A stretch of DNA of 64,000 nt, from positions 1-64,000 of the forward strand of contig CAMYLV010000030.1 in assembly GCA_947259495.1 (NCBI GenBank), read 5' to 3'. Within the stretch, counting starts at the first letter, position 1. Each line of letters begins with the position of its first letter. The translations under genes and the position numbers were made by a program. The DNA is from an uncultured Desulfobacterales bacterium. Its GTDB lineage: Bacteria; Desulfobacterota; Desulfobacteria; Desulfobacterales; JAHEIW01. Under the pieces are notes generated by a model. The model ran no database searches, was not told the DNA's origin, and saw only the letters and a program-made list of their open reading frames with translations. Shown here piece by piece: positions 9,809-17,689 of the stretch.

Positions 9809-10006
9809 TAATTGTTATTTGTTATTCGTTATTAGAAGCGGATATACAAATTATCGCCTCCAACAAAAACGCATTTTCTCACGAATCAATCTAGCAAACC
9901 TGTATTGGCTGGTGTACACCGTCAGTTTAGGGTTCGAAACTCGAGTTATGATAAATCAGAATGAATCCTATTCCTCTTAAACGATTAATCAATAACCAAT
10001 AACCGT

Positions 10007-10028
10007 CGATTGCGATTTAACGCAATCG
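10007..10028. other. Short hairpin beyond coaD
   Basis: CGATTGCG (10007-10014) and CGCAATCG (10021-10028) form a perfect 8-bp stem with a six-base loop just past the coaD stop codon. There is no good T-run in the coaD direction, so it is at best a weak terminator or an mRNA 3' stabiliser. Confidence 0.4.
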
Positions 10029-10037
10029 AGGCCCTGT

Positions 10038-10550
10038 TTAATTTTTGCCGGTTTGTTCAGGGCCTGAAACGAGGTTAAATTTTTGTTTCAGCTTTTCTTG
10101 CACCAGCGACGGAACCATTCCATCAATATTGCCGCCGAATTGAATGGCTTCTTTAATAATCGAAGAACTTGTAAATATCCAGCGCAATCCGGTCATCAGA
10201 AACACCGTCTGCACCTCGCGATTCAACCGCCGGTTCATCAAGGCCATCTGGAATTCATACTCAAAATCAGACATAGCGCGCAGCCCCCGGAGAATCGCAT
10301 GGGCTTTTCTGTGGGCGGCATAGTTCACTAAAAGGCCGTCAAAGCTATCGATTTCAACGTTTTTAAATTTCTTCAAGCAATCTTTGAGCATCTCCAATCG
10401 TTCTTCGAGGTCAAAAAGATACTCCTTGTTTGGATTATACAAAATCGCAACGATAATCTTATTAAAAATTTTTAACCCTCTTTCAAGAATATCAAGATGG
10501 CCGTTGGTTACCGGATCAAAAGACCCCGGGTAGATTGCAATTTTAGGCAT
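10038..10550 (-). CDS. coaD: Phosphopantetheine adenylyltransferase
   Basis: CoaD transfers AMP from ATP to 4'-phosphopantetheine, the fourth step of coenzyme A synthesis. The nucleotidyltransferase signature is at the N-terminus: 'YPGSFDPVTNGHLDI' with the T-x-G-H motif (Thr15, Gly17-His18... in the run V-T-N-G-H). The C-terminal 'SSSIIKEA' motif that closes over ATP is at about residue 128. The 170-residue length is normal for the hexameric bacterial enzyme. It lies 96 bp downstream of rsmD on the same strand; the rsmD-coaD pair is a common bacterial arrangement, so the two probably share a transcript. The C-terminal tail past the ATP-closing helix is short and variable, as in other members. 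Confidence 0.96.
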   Translation of the reverse strand: MPKIAIYPGSFDPVTNGHLDILERGLKIFNKIIVAILYNPNKEYLFDLEERLEMLKDCLKKFKNVEIDSFDGLLVNYAAHRKAHAILRGLRAMSDFEYEFQMALMNRRLNREVQTVFLMTGLRWIFTSSSIIKEAIQFGGNIDGMVPSLVQEKLKQKFNLVSGPEQTGKN

Positions 10551-10646
10551 CTTACATCAATCCTTTTTTCTTTGGAGTATAGACGGCAAATGCTGAACGC
10601 AAACGGCAGATAAGAAATCATAATGGGACTGATTGATATTCTGGAT

Positions 10647-11207
10647 TCATACCATATAAATTAAAAAAGAAACAAGCGTTTTTCCATATCTTCGCTGGTC
10701 GGCAATTTTGAATTCAGACCGCTTTTCTGGAATCGGCTCCAGCGGCGAATGTTCGAGGGCCAGCCAGGCACCGTTTACCAGGCATTGGCTCATATCCAGA
10801 TTGGATAGGGTCGGCTGGACCATATCCCTATTGTAGGGCGGGTCTATGAAAACAAGATTGAAGGCGGGCTTGTGCGAACGGATGATATTTAAGTTATCTA
10901 ATATGTTCCATTTAATTGCGTTCGCGCGGCTCTCAAGCGAACACGTTTTAATATTTTTTTCTAAAGCGGCTAAAGCCGCTTTATGATCTTCTGCAAAAAA
11001 AACAAATTGAGCACCCCGGCTTAAAGCCTCAATACCCATCGCTCCGGTTCCGGCATACAGATCGAGGACGCGGGCACCCCGAACGCCATCGCCAAGGATA
11101 TTGAAAATGGACTCCCGCACCCGGTCAGCTGTCGGCCGCGTATCTGTCCCGGGCACCGTTACCAGCTTTCTACCCTTCAACTCCCCACCAATGATCCGTA
11201 TGGTCAA
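10647..11207 (-). CDS. rsmD: 16S rRNA (guanine(966)-N(2))-methyltransferase
   Basis: RsmD methylates G966 of 16S rRNA using S-adenosylmethionine. The N-terminus 'RIIGGELKGRKL' and 'TRPTADRVRESIFNIL' are diagnostic for the family, followed by the SAM motif 'LDLYAGTGAMGIEALSRGA' and the catalytic 'DPPY' motif near residue 125. At 186 residues it has the usual length. It is followed by coaD on the same strand. Upstream (11208-11256) there is little space before a palindromic repeat that separates it from ntrX, so it either has a compact promoter there or is read through from ntrX. Confidence 0.95.
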   Translation of the reverse strand: MTIRIIGGELKGRKLVTVPGTDTRPTADRVRESIFNILGDGVRGARVLDLYAGTGAMGIEALSRGAQFVFFAEDHKAALAALEKNIKTCSLESRANAIKWNILDNLNIIRSHKPAFNLVFIDPPYNRDMVQPTLSNLDMSQCLVNGAWLALEHSPLEPIPEKRSEFKIADQRRYGKTLVSFLIYMV

Positions 11208-11256
11208 AACTTCTTTCCCTTTTAAAACAAGAAGTTTACAATTTATATTTGAAAAG

Positions 11257-11402
11257 TAAAACCTATCTCAAAAATAGTGGATAAGGGTTCAGGGCAAGGC
11301 GTACCGCGGATTGAAAACGGAGCGCCACGTAGTACGTGAGTATTTCAATTCGTGGTAGAACGCAGCCCTGGAGTCTTAGACGCATTTTTGAGATAGGTTT
11401 TA
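11257..11402. repeat. Nested palindromic repeat with 19-bp terminal inverted repeats; supplies the ntrX stop codon
   Basis: Perfect 19-base terminal arms (TAAAACCTATCTCAAAAAT at 11257-11275; its complement at 11384-11402) enclose further nested arms: CAGGGC...GCCCTG, GATTGAAA...TTTCAATT-like, and a central CACGTAGTACGTG. The right arm contains the stop codon of ntrX (11400-11402). A shorter relative with the same terminal arm lies at 61662-61727. There is no coding capacity. The structure fits a miniature inverted-repeat element or a REP-type sequence. Confidence 0.85.
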
Positions 11403-12758
11403 GTTGAGGCTTTTGATTTTCTTGTGCAAATAACTCCTCCCCACCTTCAGCGCCTTAGCGGTTTTTGTAATATTGTTCTCATTTTGGACCAATTTTACTT
11501 TTATAAATTCCTTTTCAAACGCTTTGCGCGCTTCTTTGAAATTGTCTAATTTCATAAATGGTGCCGAAGCCGCATACGATGGGTTGGTTAAACCACCGGG
11601 ACGATATGAATCCGGTATTTCCGTCACATCAATGACATCTTTATCAACCATGATAGCCAGCCGTTCAACCAGGTTACGCAACTCCCTGACGTTTCCGGGC
11701 CAGGCATAATTGCTCAAAATGCTGATCGCCGCGGGACTCATCATTTTACGCTTGCTGCGATTCTGAACAGCAAACTCGACTAAAAAGGCCTCGACCAATA
11801 GTGGAAGATCCTCGATTCGCTCTCTTAAAGGTGGAACATTAATGGGAATCACATTCAAACGATAATAGAGATCCTCTCGAAATGTCGCCTTTTCGATTTC
11901 TTTTTCCAGGTTTTTGTTGGAGGTAGCAATCACCCTTACATCAATGCCAATCTGTCGGCTTCCGCCCACCCGCTGGATCTTTTGTTCCTGCAGAACCCGC
12001 AGTATTTTGGCCTGAGAGCTTAAGCTCATATCTCCAATTTCATCCAGAAATATGGTGCCGTTATTGGCCAGCTCAAACTTGCCTTTTTTTTTGGCGGTTG
12101 CACCGGGAAATGAGCCTTTTTCGTGTCCGAACATTTCACTTTCCAAGAGTTCGTCCCGGATAGCCGCACAGCTGACATCAATCAGCGGCTGCTCGGCCCG
12201 CGGGCTGAGTTGGTGGATGGTGCGCGCCACCAGTTCTTTGCCAGTGCCGTTTTCTCCGCTAATCAGTATCCAGGTGTCCGTCGGCGCTGCGACGTCAATA
12301 TTTTTTCTTAAAACCTTTGTCCTTTCAGATTCTCCGTCAATGGAATGTTTTTCCAGCGTCTTGGTACGAAGATATTTATTTTCTTCTTCCAGGCGCTTAA
12401 AATTTAACGCATTGTTTATGGTTAAAATTATCTTATCAATGGAAAGCGGCTTTTCAACCAGATCAAAGGCGCCTAGCTTGGTGGCTTTAACCGCTGTTTC
12501 GATCGTCCCGTGGCCGGTGATGATAACGACCTGAATTTGGGAATTGTATTTTTTAATTTCCTTTAGCGTTTCAATTCCATCCATTCCCGGCATCCAGATA
12601 TCGAGCAAAACCAGGTCCGGTGATTCTGATTCAATGGCTTTTAGCGCCTCATAACCGTTGACGGCTGTTGAAACCTCAAAGCCCTCATCAGAAAGCAAAC
12701 CGCTCAAAGATTGAACAATCGACTGTTCATCATCAACAATCAACACTGATGCTAGCAT
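11400..12758 (-). CDS. ntrX: NtrX/AtoC-type sigma-54-dependent response regulator with altered GAFTGA motif
   Basis: The 452-residue protein has a receiver domain (residues 1-120, phosphoacceptor in 'DLVLLDIWMPGMDG'), a central AAA+ domain (about 145-375: Walker A 'GENGTGKELVART', Walker B region 'GTIFLDEIGDMS') and a C-terminal Fis-type DNA-binding helix pair ('NITKTAKALKVGRSYLHKKI'). It pairs with the NtrY-like sensor upstream. The loop that contacts sigma-54, normally GAFTGA, reads G-S-F-P-G-A (12099-12116, Pro218). The Thr of this motif is known to be critical for sigma-54 contact in PspF/NtrC, so the protein may not activate sigma-54 in the usual way. Its stop codon lies inside a palindromic repeat. 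Confidence 0.9.
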   Translation of the reverse strand: MLASVLIVDDEQSIVQSLSGLLSDEGFEVSTAVNGYEALKAIESESPDLVLLDIWMPGMDGIETLKEIKKYNSQIQVVIITGHGTIETAVKATKLGAFDLVEKPLSIDKIILTINNALNFKRLEEENKYLRTKTLEKHSIDGESERTKVLRKNIDVAAPTDTWILISGENGTGKELVARTIHQLSPRAEQPLIDVSCAAIRDELLESEMFGHEKGSFPGATAKKKGKFELANNGTIFLDEIGDMSLSSQAKILRVLQEQKIQRVGGSRQIGIDVRVIATSNKNLEKEIEKATFREDLYYRLNVIPINVPPLRERIEDLPLLVEAFLVEFAVQNRSKRKMMSPAAISILSNYAWPGNVRELRNLVERLAIMVDKDVIDVTEIPDSYRPGGLTNPSYAASAPFMKLDNFKEARKAFEKEFIKVKLVQNENNITKTAKALKVGRSYLHKKIKSLN

Positions 12759-12831
12759 TTACCCATACTCCTTACAAAAAGATTTACTTTATCGAATACC
12801 GATAGCTAAGACAGTGAAAGTACTGCTTAAG

Positions 12832-12897
12832 GCATGGGGCCTGAAGTGTTGACAACAAACTCATTTTACACCATGCGCCCTGCACCAAGCCCCATGC
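12832..12897. other. Stem-loop between ntrY and ntrX
   Basis: GCATGGGGC (12832-12840) pairs with GCCCCATGC (12889-12897) across a 48-base loop in the 142-bp gap between ntrY and ntrX. It could modulate read-through from the kinase to the regulator gene. No T-run follows the stem. Confidence 0.45.
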
Positions 12898-12900
12898 TGA

Positions 12901-15132
12901 TTACACCGGCAACTCGATTACGAATTTCGCCCCGCGGGGTGCGTTGTCCTGCACATTTATCATCCCATTGTGATCCGCGATAATGGTGTTGACAATTGTC
13001 AGCCCCAGTCCCATTCCCGTCTTTTTGGTGGAAAAATTGGGCTGAAACAAGCGGGTCTTATTTTCATCGGAAATACCTGGCCCATCATCGGCAATTTCCA
13101 TTCGAACCTTTTTTAAAATCGGATCATGAGCCACGCTAATGTTAATATTGCCGGGGCCTTTTATTGCGCCAATCGCATTGTCAATCAGGTTAATTAACGC
13201 CTGCTTCATCTGCTGGCGATCGATATTTAGAATCGGGATGTCACGGGTATTGTTTGTTTTAAATTTAATACTGGGATGCCCTTCCCGGTAGAGGGCTACG
13301 GTTTCTTCAATTATCGGTATCAAATGACAGGGAACGGGATTCGCGCTGGGAAAACGAGCAAATGACGAAAATTCATTCACCAAATTGCGAATCAGCTCCA
13401 CCTGACTGATGATGGTTTCAGTACAGTCTTCAAAAATGGTGTCATCCACAAACTGTGCGTACTTTCGTTTGAGCCGCTGCGCTGAGAGGATAATCGGTGT
13501 CAACGGATTTTTTACCTCATGGGCGATGCGCCGCGCGACTTCACGCCAGGCTGCCATGCGCTGGCCTTTTTCCAGTTCGGTCAGATCATCAAATACCATC
13601 AAGGTCCCCATGTGTCGTCCGGCATCGTCTTTGAGCGCATTGACAGAGACCAGAAAGCTTCTCGGTCTGCCCTCAATGGTAAGCTTCAGCGGCAATTCAA
13701 CAGTGTCTCCGCTGGACAAAGAAAGGTTATCCAAAATTTCATTGGCCAGTTCCAAAAAGGGGCCGTCTAATAAGTTTTTATAGCTTTTGGTCAGGATTTG
13801 CTCGGATTTGAGATTCAGCATCTTTTCAGCTGATTTATTCATCGTCGATATAATGCCCCTGGCATCCAGCGTGACAACGCCGGCGGATACGCTTTTTAAC
13901 ACGATTTCCATAAACTGCCGTTTCTCTTCAATTTCAATATTCTGACGACGCAACATCCGGGCAGAGAGCTCCAGTTGCTCTCGGCCTATTCGAAGATCCT
14001 GGGTCATCTGGTTGAAGGATTCAACCAGGCTGCCAAACTCATCATCGCTCACCGGATCAATGATATAGCCAAGATCGCCATCTGCCACCCGCCGCGTGCC
14101 TTCGGCCAACTCTTTGATCGGAAGGCTAATCGACCGGGCCATAAAAAATCCAAACCACACGGCACAAAATAAAACCAGCAAGGCAACAATTGAAAGCGAT
14201 ATGTAATAGGTAATCTGTATCGGCTTTTTCAGCAGTTTTATCTGCTGGTATTCCGTAAAACCTGTGCGAATAAACTGCAGATTTTCAGAAAGCTCACGGG
14301 GGATCAGTATGGTGACTACAACAAATCCGACAGCCTCGTCGGGTTGCACCCCAAATGGAATGGTCCCCACGGTTTTGATGAACTCACCAGACGGAATGGC
14401 TTGCGAAATCGATCGAATCCCGTCCGCAGGCAATTCCTTTTGCATATCTTCAGCTGAGATGATGCCAAAATATTCGTTTTCTAGCTTGGGTGCCAGAGCG
14501 AAGGTTAGGCGCTCAGTATTGCGCGCGTAGACCTCGACAGCGTCAAGGTTAAATTCCCGTTGGACAACTCGAATGTAATGCGAAAGGGCTTTGCGGCTTT
14601 TATCATCCAACAAATTTTTAGTTTTAATCTGGTAAGATATGCGTTCAAGGAAAAATCGGTTGTTCTCCTCTGTCCGGCTGTACAGGCGTCCGCCCACCCA
14701 CAATGAATTATCAAGCGCCTGTTCGACCGGCACGTTAAACCAAAACTCAATGCTGGCGGTAATAAAATTAAGCGCAAAGAAAAATAAGACAATGGTCGGC
14801 AACAGGGTCAGTGAAACAAAAGCGATGACCAGTTTGGTCCGAATTTTAGCGCCCAGGACATTGCGCCTGCGGTCATAGATCAGTTTCACCAGATTTCGAA
14901 AAACCAGATAGATCATTAAGATCAGCAGGAGCAAATTGATGTTGATCAGGATGAACATCAACACCGTATTTGAGACGGCAATATCGGCACCGAATTTGAT
15001 GATTCGGCTTTCGACCAACGTCAAAAGGGCAACCACGAACAGAATAACCAGAATCAGAATAAATTCGCGCTTGCGTCGTTTGCGTTCTTTTTCCGAAAGT
15101 GAAGATTTCCTTTTAAATCTGGGCCTTTTCAT
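12901..15132 (-). CDS. ntrY: NtrY-type membrane histidine kinase
   Basis: The 743-residue sensor has an Arg/Lys-rich N-terminus, three or four membrane spans (about residues 25-45, 55-75, 105-125 and 300-325), an extracytoplasmic region between the last two, a HAMP domain ('RSISLPIKELAEGTRRVADGD'), a PAS domain at about 405-510, and the kinase core with phospho-accepting His538 in 'RIAHEVKNPLTPI' and ATP-binding boxes 'NLIDNAIGAI', 'DDGPGIS' and 'GMGLGLTIV'. This is the NtrY layout; it signals to NtrX, encoded downstream. A DUF4390 gene precedes it by 36 bp, a common pairing in related genomes. Named roles include nitrogen and envelope/redox sensing; the ligand here is unknown. Confidence 0.9.
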   Translation of the reverse strand: MKRPRFKRKSSLSEKERKRRKREFILILVILFVVALLTLVESRIIKFGADIAVSNTVLMFILININLLLLILMIYLVFRNLVKLIYDRRRNVLGAKIRTKLVIAFVSLTLLPTIVLFFFALNFITASIEFWFNVPVEQALDNSLWVGGRLYSRTEENNRFFLERISYQIKTKNLLDDKSRKALSHYIRVVQREFNLDAVEVYARNTERLTFALAPKLENEYFGIISAEDMQKELPADGIRSISQAIPSGEFIKTVGTIPFGVQPDEAVGFVVVTILIPRELSENLQFIRTGFTEYQQIKLLKKPIQITYYISLSIVALLVLFCAVWFGFFMARSISLPIKELAEGTRRVADGDLGYIIDPVSDDEFGSLVESFNQMTQDLRIGREQLELSARMLRRQNIEIEEKRQFMEIVLKSVSAGVVTLDARGIISTMNKSAEKMLNLKSEQILTKSYKNLLDGPFLELANEILDNLSLSSGDTVELPLKLTIEGRPRSFLVSVNALKDDAGRHMGTLMVFDDLTELEKGQRMAAWREVARRIAHEVKNPLTPIILSAQRLKRKYAQFVDDTIFEDCTETIISQVELIRNLVNEFSSFARFPSANPVPCHLIPIIEETVALYREGHPSIKFKTNNTRDIPILNIDRQQMKQALINLIDNAIGAIKGPGNINISVAHDPILKKVRMEIADDGPGISDENKTRLFQPNFSTKKTGMGLGLTIVNTIIADHNGMINVQDNAPRGAKFVIELPV

Positions 15133-15168
15133 GGCATTCGTGGTGGATTGTTCATCAACAGGCTGAAA

Positions 15169-15744
15169 TCAAAAGGTAAAATCGATGGTGTACCAATCCG
15201 TCTCAAAGTCCCATAAAGACATAAAAAACAGAATGTAATGCAGATATAAAGGGAGGGTTTTTTTGCTGACTTCAGCCTTCACTCTCAGCTGGTATTGCTC
15301 GCCCTTTTCGAGCCTGTTTAATGGAATAATTTTTAAACTATCGATTTCCGTCATCCATTTCTTTGCTTCATTAAATGACTCGGTGACTTCGGGATTATTC
15401 TCTTTCCAGGAACGTGTGACGGTGAATTCTTTTTTAAGATTATCGTAAATGATCGTGTGGGTGACCTCAAGATTGGCGATATCTTTGTCAAACCAAAAAC
15501 TGCGTACACGATTCAATTTCGCGAAAAAAGAAAATGTAGAGGGTACGCCGCTTAAAATGGCCTTTTTCATCTCTTCCCGGAAGGCCCCTTTGAGATTCAA
15601 AAAAAGCAGCAGATCTTCACGGGTATTGGAGACAGTGATATTGGTCAGGGTCGCATCCTGGGCATATCCAGCATGGGCGGAAATGAAAAGCAGGCCCAAA
15701 ACCAGAAAGAAGACGGATTGTGTCCGTTTAAGCAACGAAATCAT
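15169..15744 (-). CDS. DUF4390 secreted protein, upstream partner of ntrY
   Basis: This 191-residue protein has a signal peptide (hydrophobic residues 9-25, likely cut after 'HAGYAQ') and a beta-rich mature domain of the DUF4390 family. Its opening strand 'TLTNITVSNTREDLLLFLNLKGAF' region and the later 'PLYLHYILFFMSLWDFETDWYTIDF' region (split here) are typical. It is the first gene of a DUF4390-ntrY-ntrX unit on the minus strand, 36 bp from ntrY. A role as a periplasmic input for the NtrY sensor is a reasonable inference from the conserved pairing but is not shown by the sequence. Confidence 0.75.
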   Translation of the reverse strand: MISLLKRTQSVFFLVLGLLFISAHAGYAQDATLTNITVSNTREDLLLFLNLKGAFREEMKKAILSGVPSTFSFFAKLNRVRSFWFDKDIANLEVTHTIIYDNLKKEFTVTRSWKENNPEVTESFNEAKKWMTEIDSLKIIPLNRLEKGEQYQLRVKAEVSKKTLPLYLHYILFFMSLWDFETDWYTIDFTF

Positions 15745-15860
15745 TTGATAAAGGTATCGCTAATTAAAATTCAGCCCTTGCTTCATTATCCGTTAACGCA
15801 TCGTCACGAAAAAATGATGAACATTAGAAATGCTGCTCAACATTCCGCTCGGCGCCTACA

Positions 15861-15930
15861 CATTACTTCGGTTGCAAGATTTAGGTATTTCCTTAACTTC
15901 GCATTAATTTTTATGCAAGATTTAGGTATT
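15861..15930. repeat. Two tandem copies of the 'TGCAAGATTTAGGTATT' repeat
   Basis: Two related 28-29 base copies (15861-15888 and 15902-15930) share the core TGCAAGATTTAGGTAT. They are diverged members of the dispersed family seen at 21147-21222, 25023-25067, 25215-25277 and 48364-48390 (core CATTAATTTTCATGCAAG). They occupy part of the 385-bp gap between the divergent DUF4390 and comM genes. No gene is seen in the rest of the gap. Confidence 0.65.
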
Positions 15931-16129
15931 AAATAGCTGAAACCTATTTAAATAGCAAGTGATTTTGACCACCACCGCGGCGTGTTGTGCGCATCGGCCT
16001 GTGTCTGCAGGGGAACAACTGAGTGGTCAACAAAAAGATTGTCGCCGACAGTTGGAAGTGCTATAGCTCTCAGCAGTCTGCGGTTGGCCTTTGGGCCAGC
16101 CCGGTTAACCCAAGCCAGGGAGAAGGCTG

Positions 16130-17665
16130 TTGCTTGCCAAAGTCCTCAGCAGTGCTGTTCTGGGAATTGATGCCTATCCGGTCGAGGTGGAGGTGGACAT
16201 CACTTCCGGTCTGCCCACCTTCACAACGGTCGGTCTTCCGGAAGCCGCGGTCAAGGAAAGCAAAGAACGCGTCAAATCGGCGGTGAACAACTCGGGCTAT
16301 CGGTTTCCGGCCGACCGTATAACGGTTAACCTGGCGCCGGCCGACATTAAAAAGGAAGGAACCGGTTTTGATCTGCCCATCGCGCTGGGCATCCTGGCTG
16401 CCACCGGCATTATCCCCCAGGATCAGCTTTCCCGCTATCTAGTATTAGGTGAACTCTCGCTGGACGGACGCATTAAGCCGGTTAGAGGGTCTTTGCCGAT
16501 GGCACTGGCCGCTAAAGCGGCCGGCTATTCAGCCATCATCGTTCCTTTTGAGAATAAAGGGGAAGCTGCGGTGATCCAGGACATTGAGGTTTTAGCGGCC
16601 AAAACGCTGTCTGAGATTGTGGGGTTTTTAAGGGGGTTTACCCAGATCACACCAGAGCAGACCAATATTACCCAATTATTTGCAAGTGACGGTCATTATG
16701 CCATTGATTATGCCGAGGTGATGGGCCAGGAACATGCCAAACGGGCCCTGGAAATCGCTGCCGCTGGCGGCCATAATCTGGTGATGATCGGCCCGCCGGG
16801 TTCCGGAAAGACCATGCTGGCCAAACGACTGCCGACCATCCTGCCGCCGATATCCTTTGAAGAAGCCCTGGAAACCACCAAAATATTCAGTGTTATCGGT
16901 TTATTGTCCAAAGGGCAGGCCCTGGTGACGACCCGGCCGTTTCGCTCGCCCCACCACACCATTTCCGATGCCGGTCTGATCGGTGGCGGTCATATTCCCA
17001 GACCCGGCGAGGTGAGCCTGGCGCACAACGGGGTACTGTTTTTAGATGAAATGCCGGAGTTTAAAAAACACGTCCTGGAAGTGCTGCGGCAACCGATTGA
17101 GGATTTGCAAGTGACCATTTCCCGGGCCAGGTCAACCCTGACCTATCCGGCTAATTTTATGCTGGTAGCTGCCATGAACCCCTGTCCTTGTGGCTATTTA
17201 TCAGACCCCAAACACGAATGCCGCTGCACCCATCAACAGATTCACCGCTACCGCTCTAAGATTTCCGGGCCGCTTTTAGACCGTATCGACATGCATGTGG
17301 AAGTACCGGCCGTGCCCTACAAAGACCTGATGCAGGATCATGCGGCCGAGCCCTCTGAAACCATTCGCCAGCGCGTGGCCCGGGCACGTGCAACCCAGGC
17401 GGACCGCCTGTCGCGCACCAAAATTTTTTGCAACGCCCAGATGAGCAGCCGCCACATCAAGCGACATTGTCAGGTCGACGATGCTTCCTGCCGGCTGCTG
17501 GAATCGGCCATCGACAAACTGGGGCTGTCGGCCCGCGCTTACAACCGCATCCTAAAGATTGCCCGCACCATTGCCGACCTTGATAAATGCGCAGCTATCG
17601 GTTCCGCCCACATCTCCGAAGCCATCCAGTACCGCAATCTAGACCGCGGTAAACAATTCAAATAA
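16130..17665 (+). CDS. comM: YifB/ComM family Mg-chelatase-like AAA+ ATPase
   Basis: This 511-residue protein has the N-terminal ChlI-like fold ('LSSAVLGIDAYPVEVEVDI', 'GLPTFTTVGLPEAAVKESK'), the AAA+ core with Walker A 'GPPGSGKTMLAKRLP' near residue 220 and Walker B 'LFLDEMPEF' near 300, the 'NPCPCGY' loop with Cys residues, and the C-terminal Mg-chelatase helical domain. In naturally transformable bacteria ComM is a hexameric helicase that helps branch migration of incoming DNA. The start is TTG at 16130, supported by a strong AGGGAGAAGG ribosome site and by the family's usual N-terminus. aceK begins 24 bp downstream, so the two may be co-transcribed although their roles are unrelated. Confidence 0.92.
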   Translation: MLAKVLSSAVLGIDAYPVEVEVDITSGLPTFTTVGLPEAAVKESKERVKSAVNNSGYRFPADRITVNLAPADIKKEGTGFDLPIALGILAATGIIPQDQLSRYLVLGELSLDGRIKPVRGSLPMALAAKAAGYSAIIVPFENKGEAAVIQDIEVLAAKTLSEIVGFLRGFTQITPEQTNITQLFASDGHYAIDYAEVMGQEHAKRALEIAAAGGHNLVMIGPPGSGKTMLAKRLPTILPPISFEEALETTKIFSVIGLLSKGQALVTTRPFRSPHHTISDAGLIGGGHIPRPGEVSLAHNGVLFLDEMPEFKKHVLEVLRQPIEDLQVTISRARSTLTYPANFMLVAAMNPCPCGYLSDPKHECRCTHQQIHRYRSKISGPLLDRIDMHVEVPAVPYKDLMQDHAAEPSETIRQRVARARATQADRLSRTKIFCNAQMSSRHIKRHCQVDDASCRLLESAIDKLGLSARAYNRILKIARTIADLDKCAAIGSAHISEAIQYRNLDRGKQFK

Positions 17666-17689
17666 ACTTTTATCAATGCAATTAAAAAA

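Noticed and set aside
9931-9940. GGTTCGAAAC, resembling a tRNA T-loop
   Set aside because: No matching acceptor, D or anticodon stems were found on either side.
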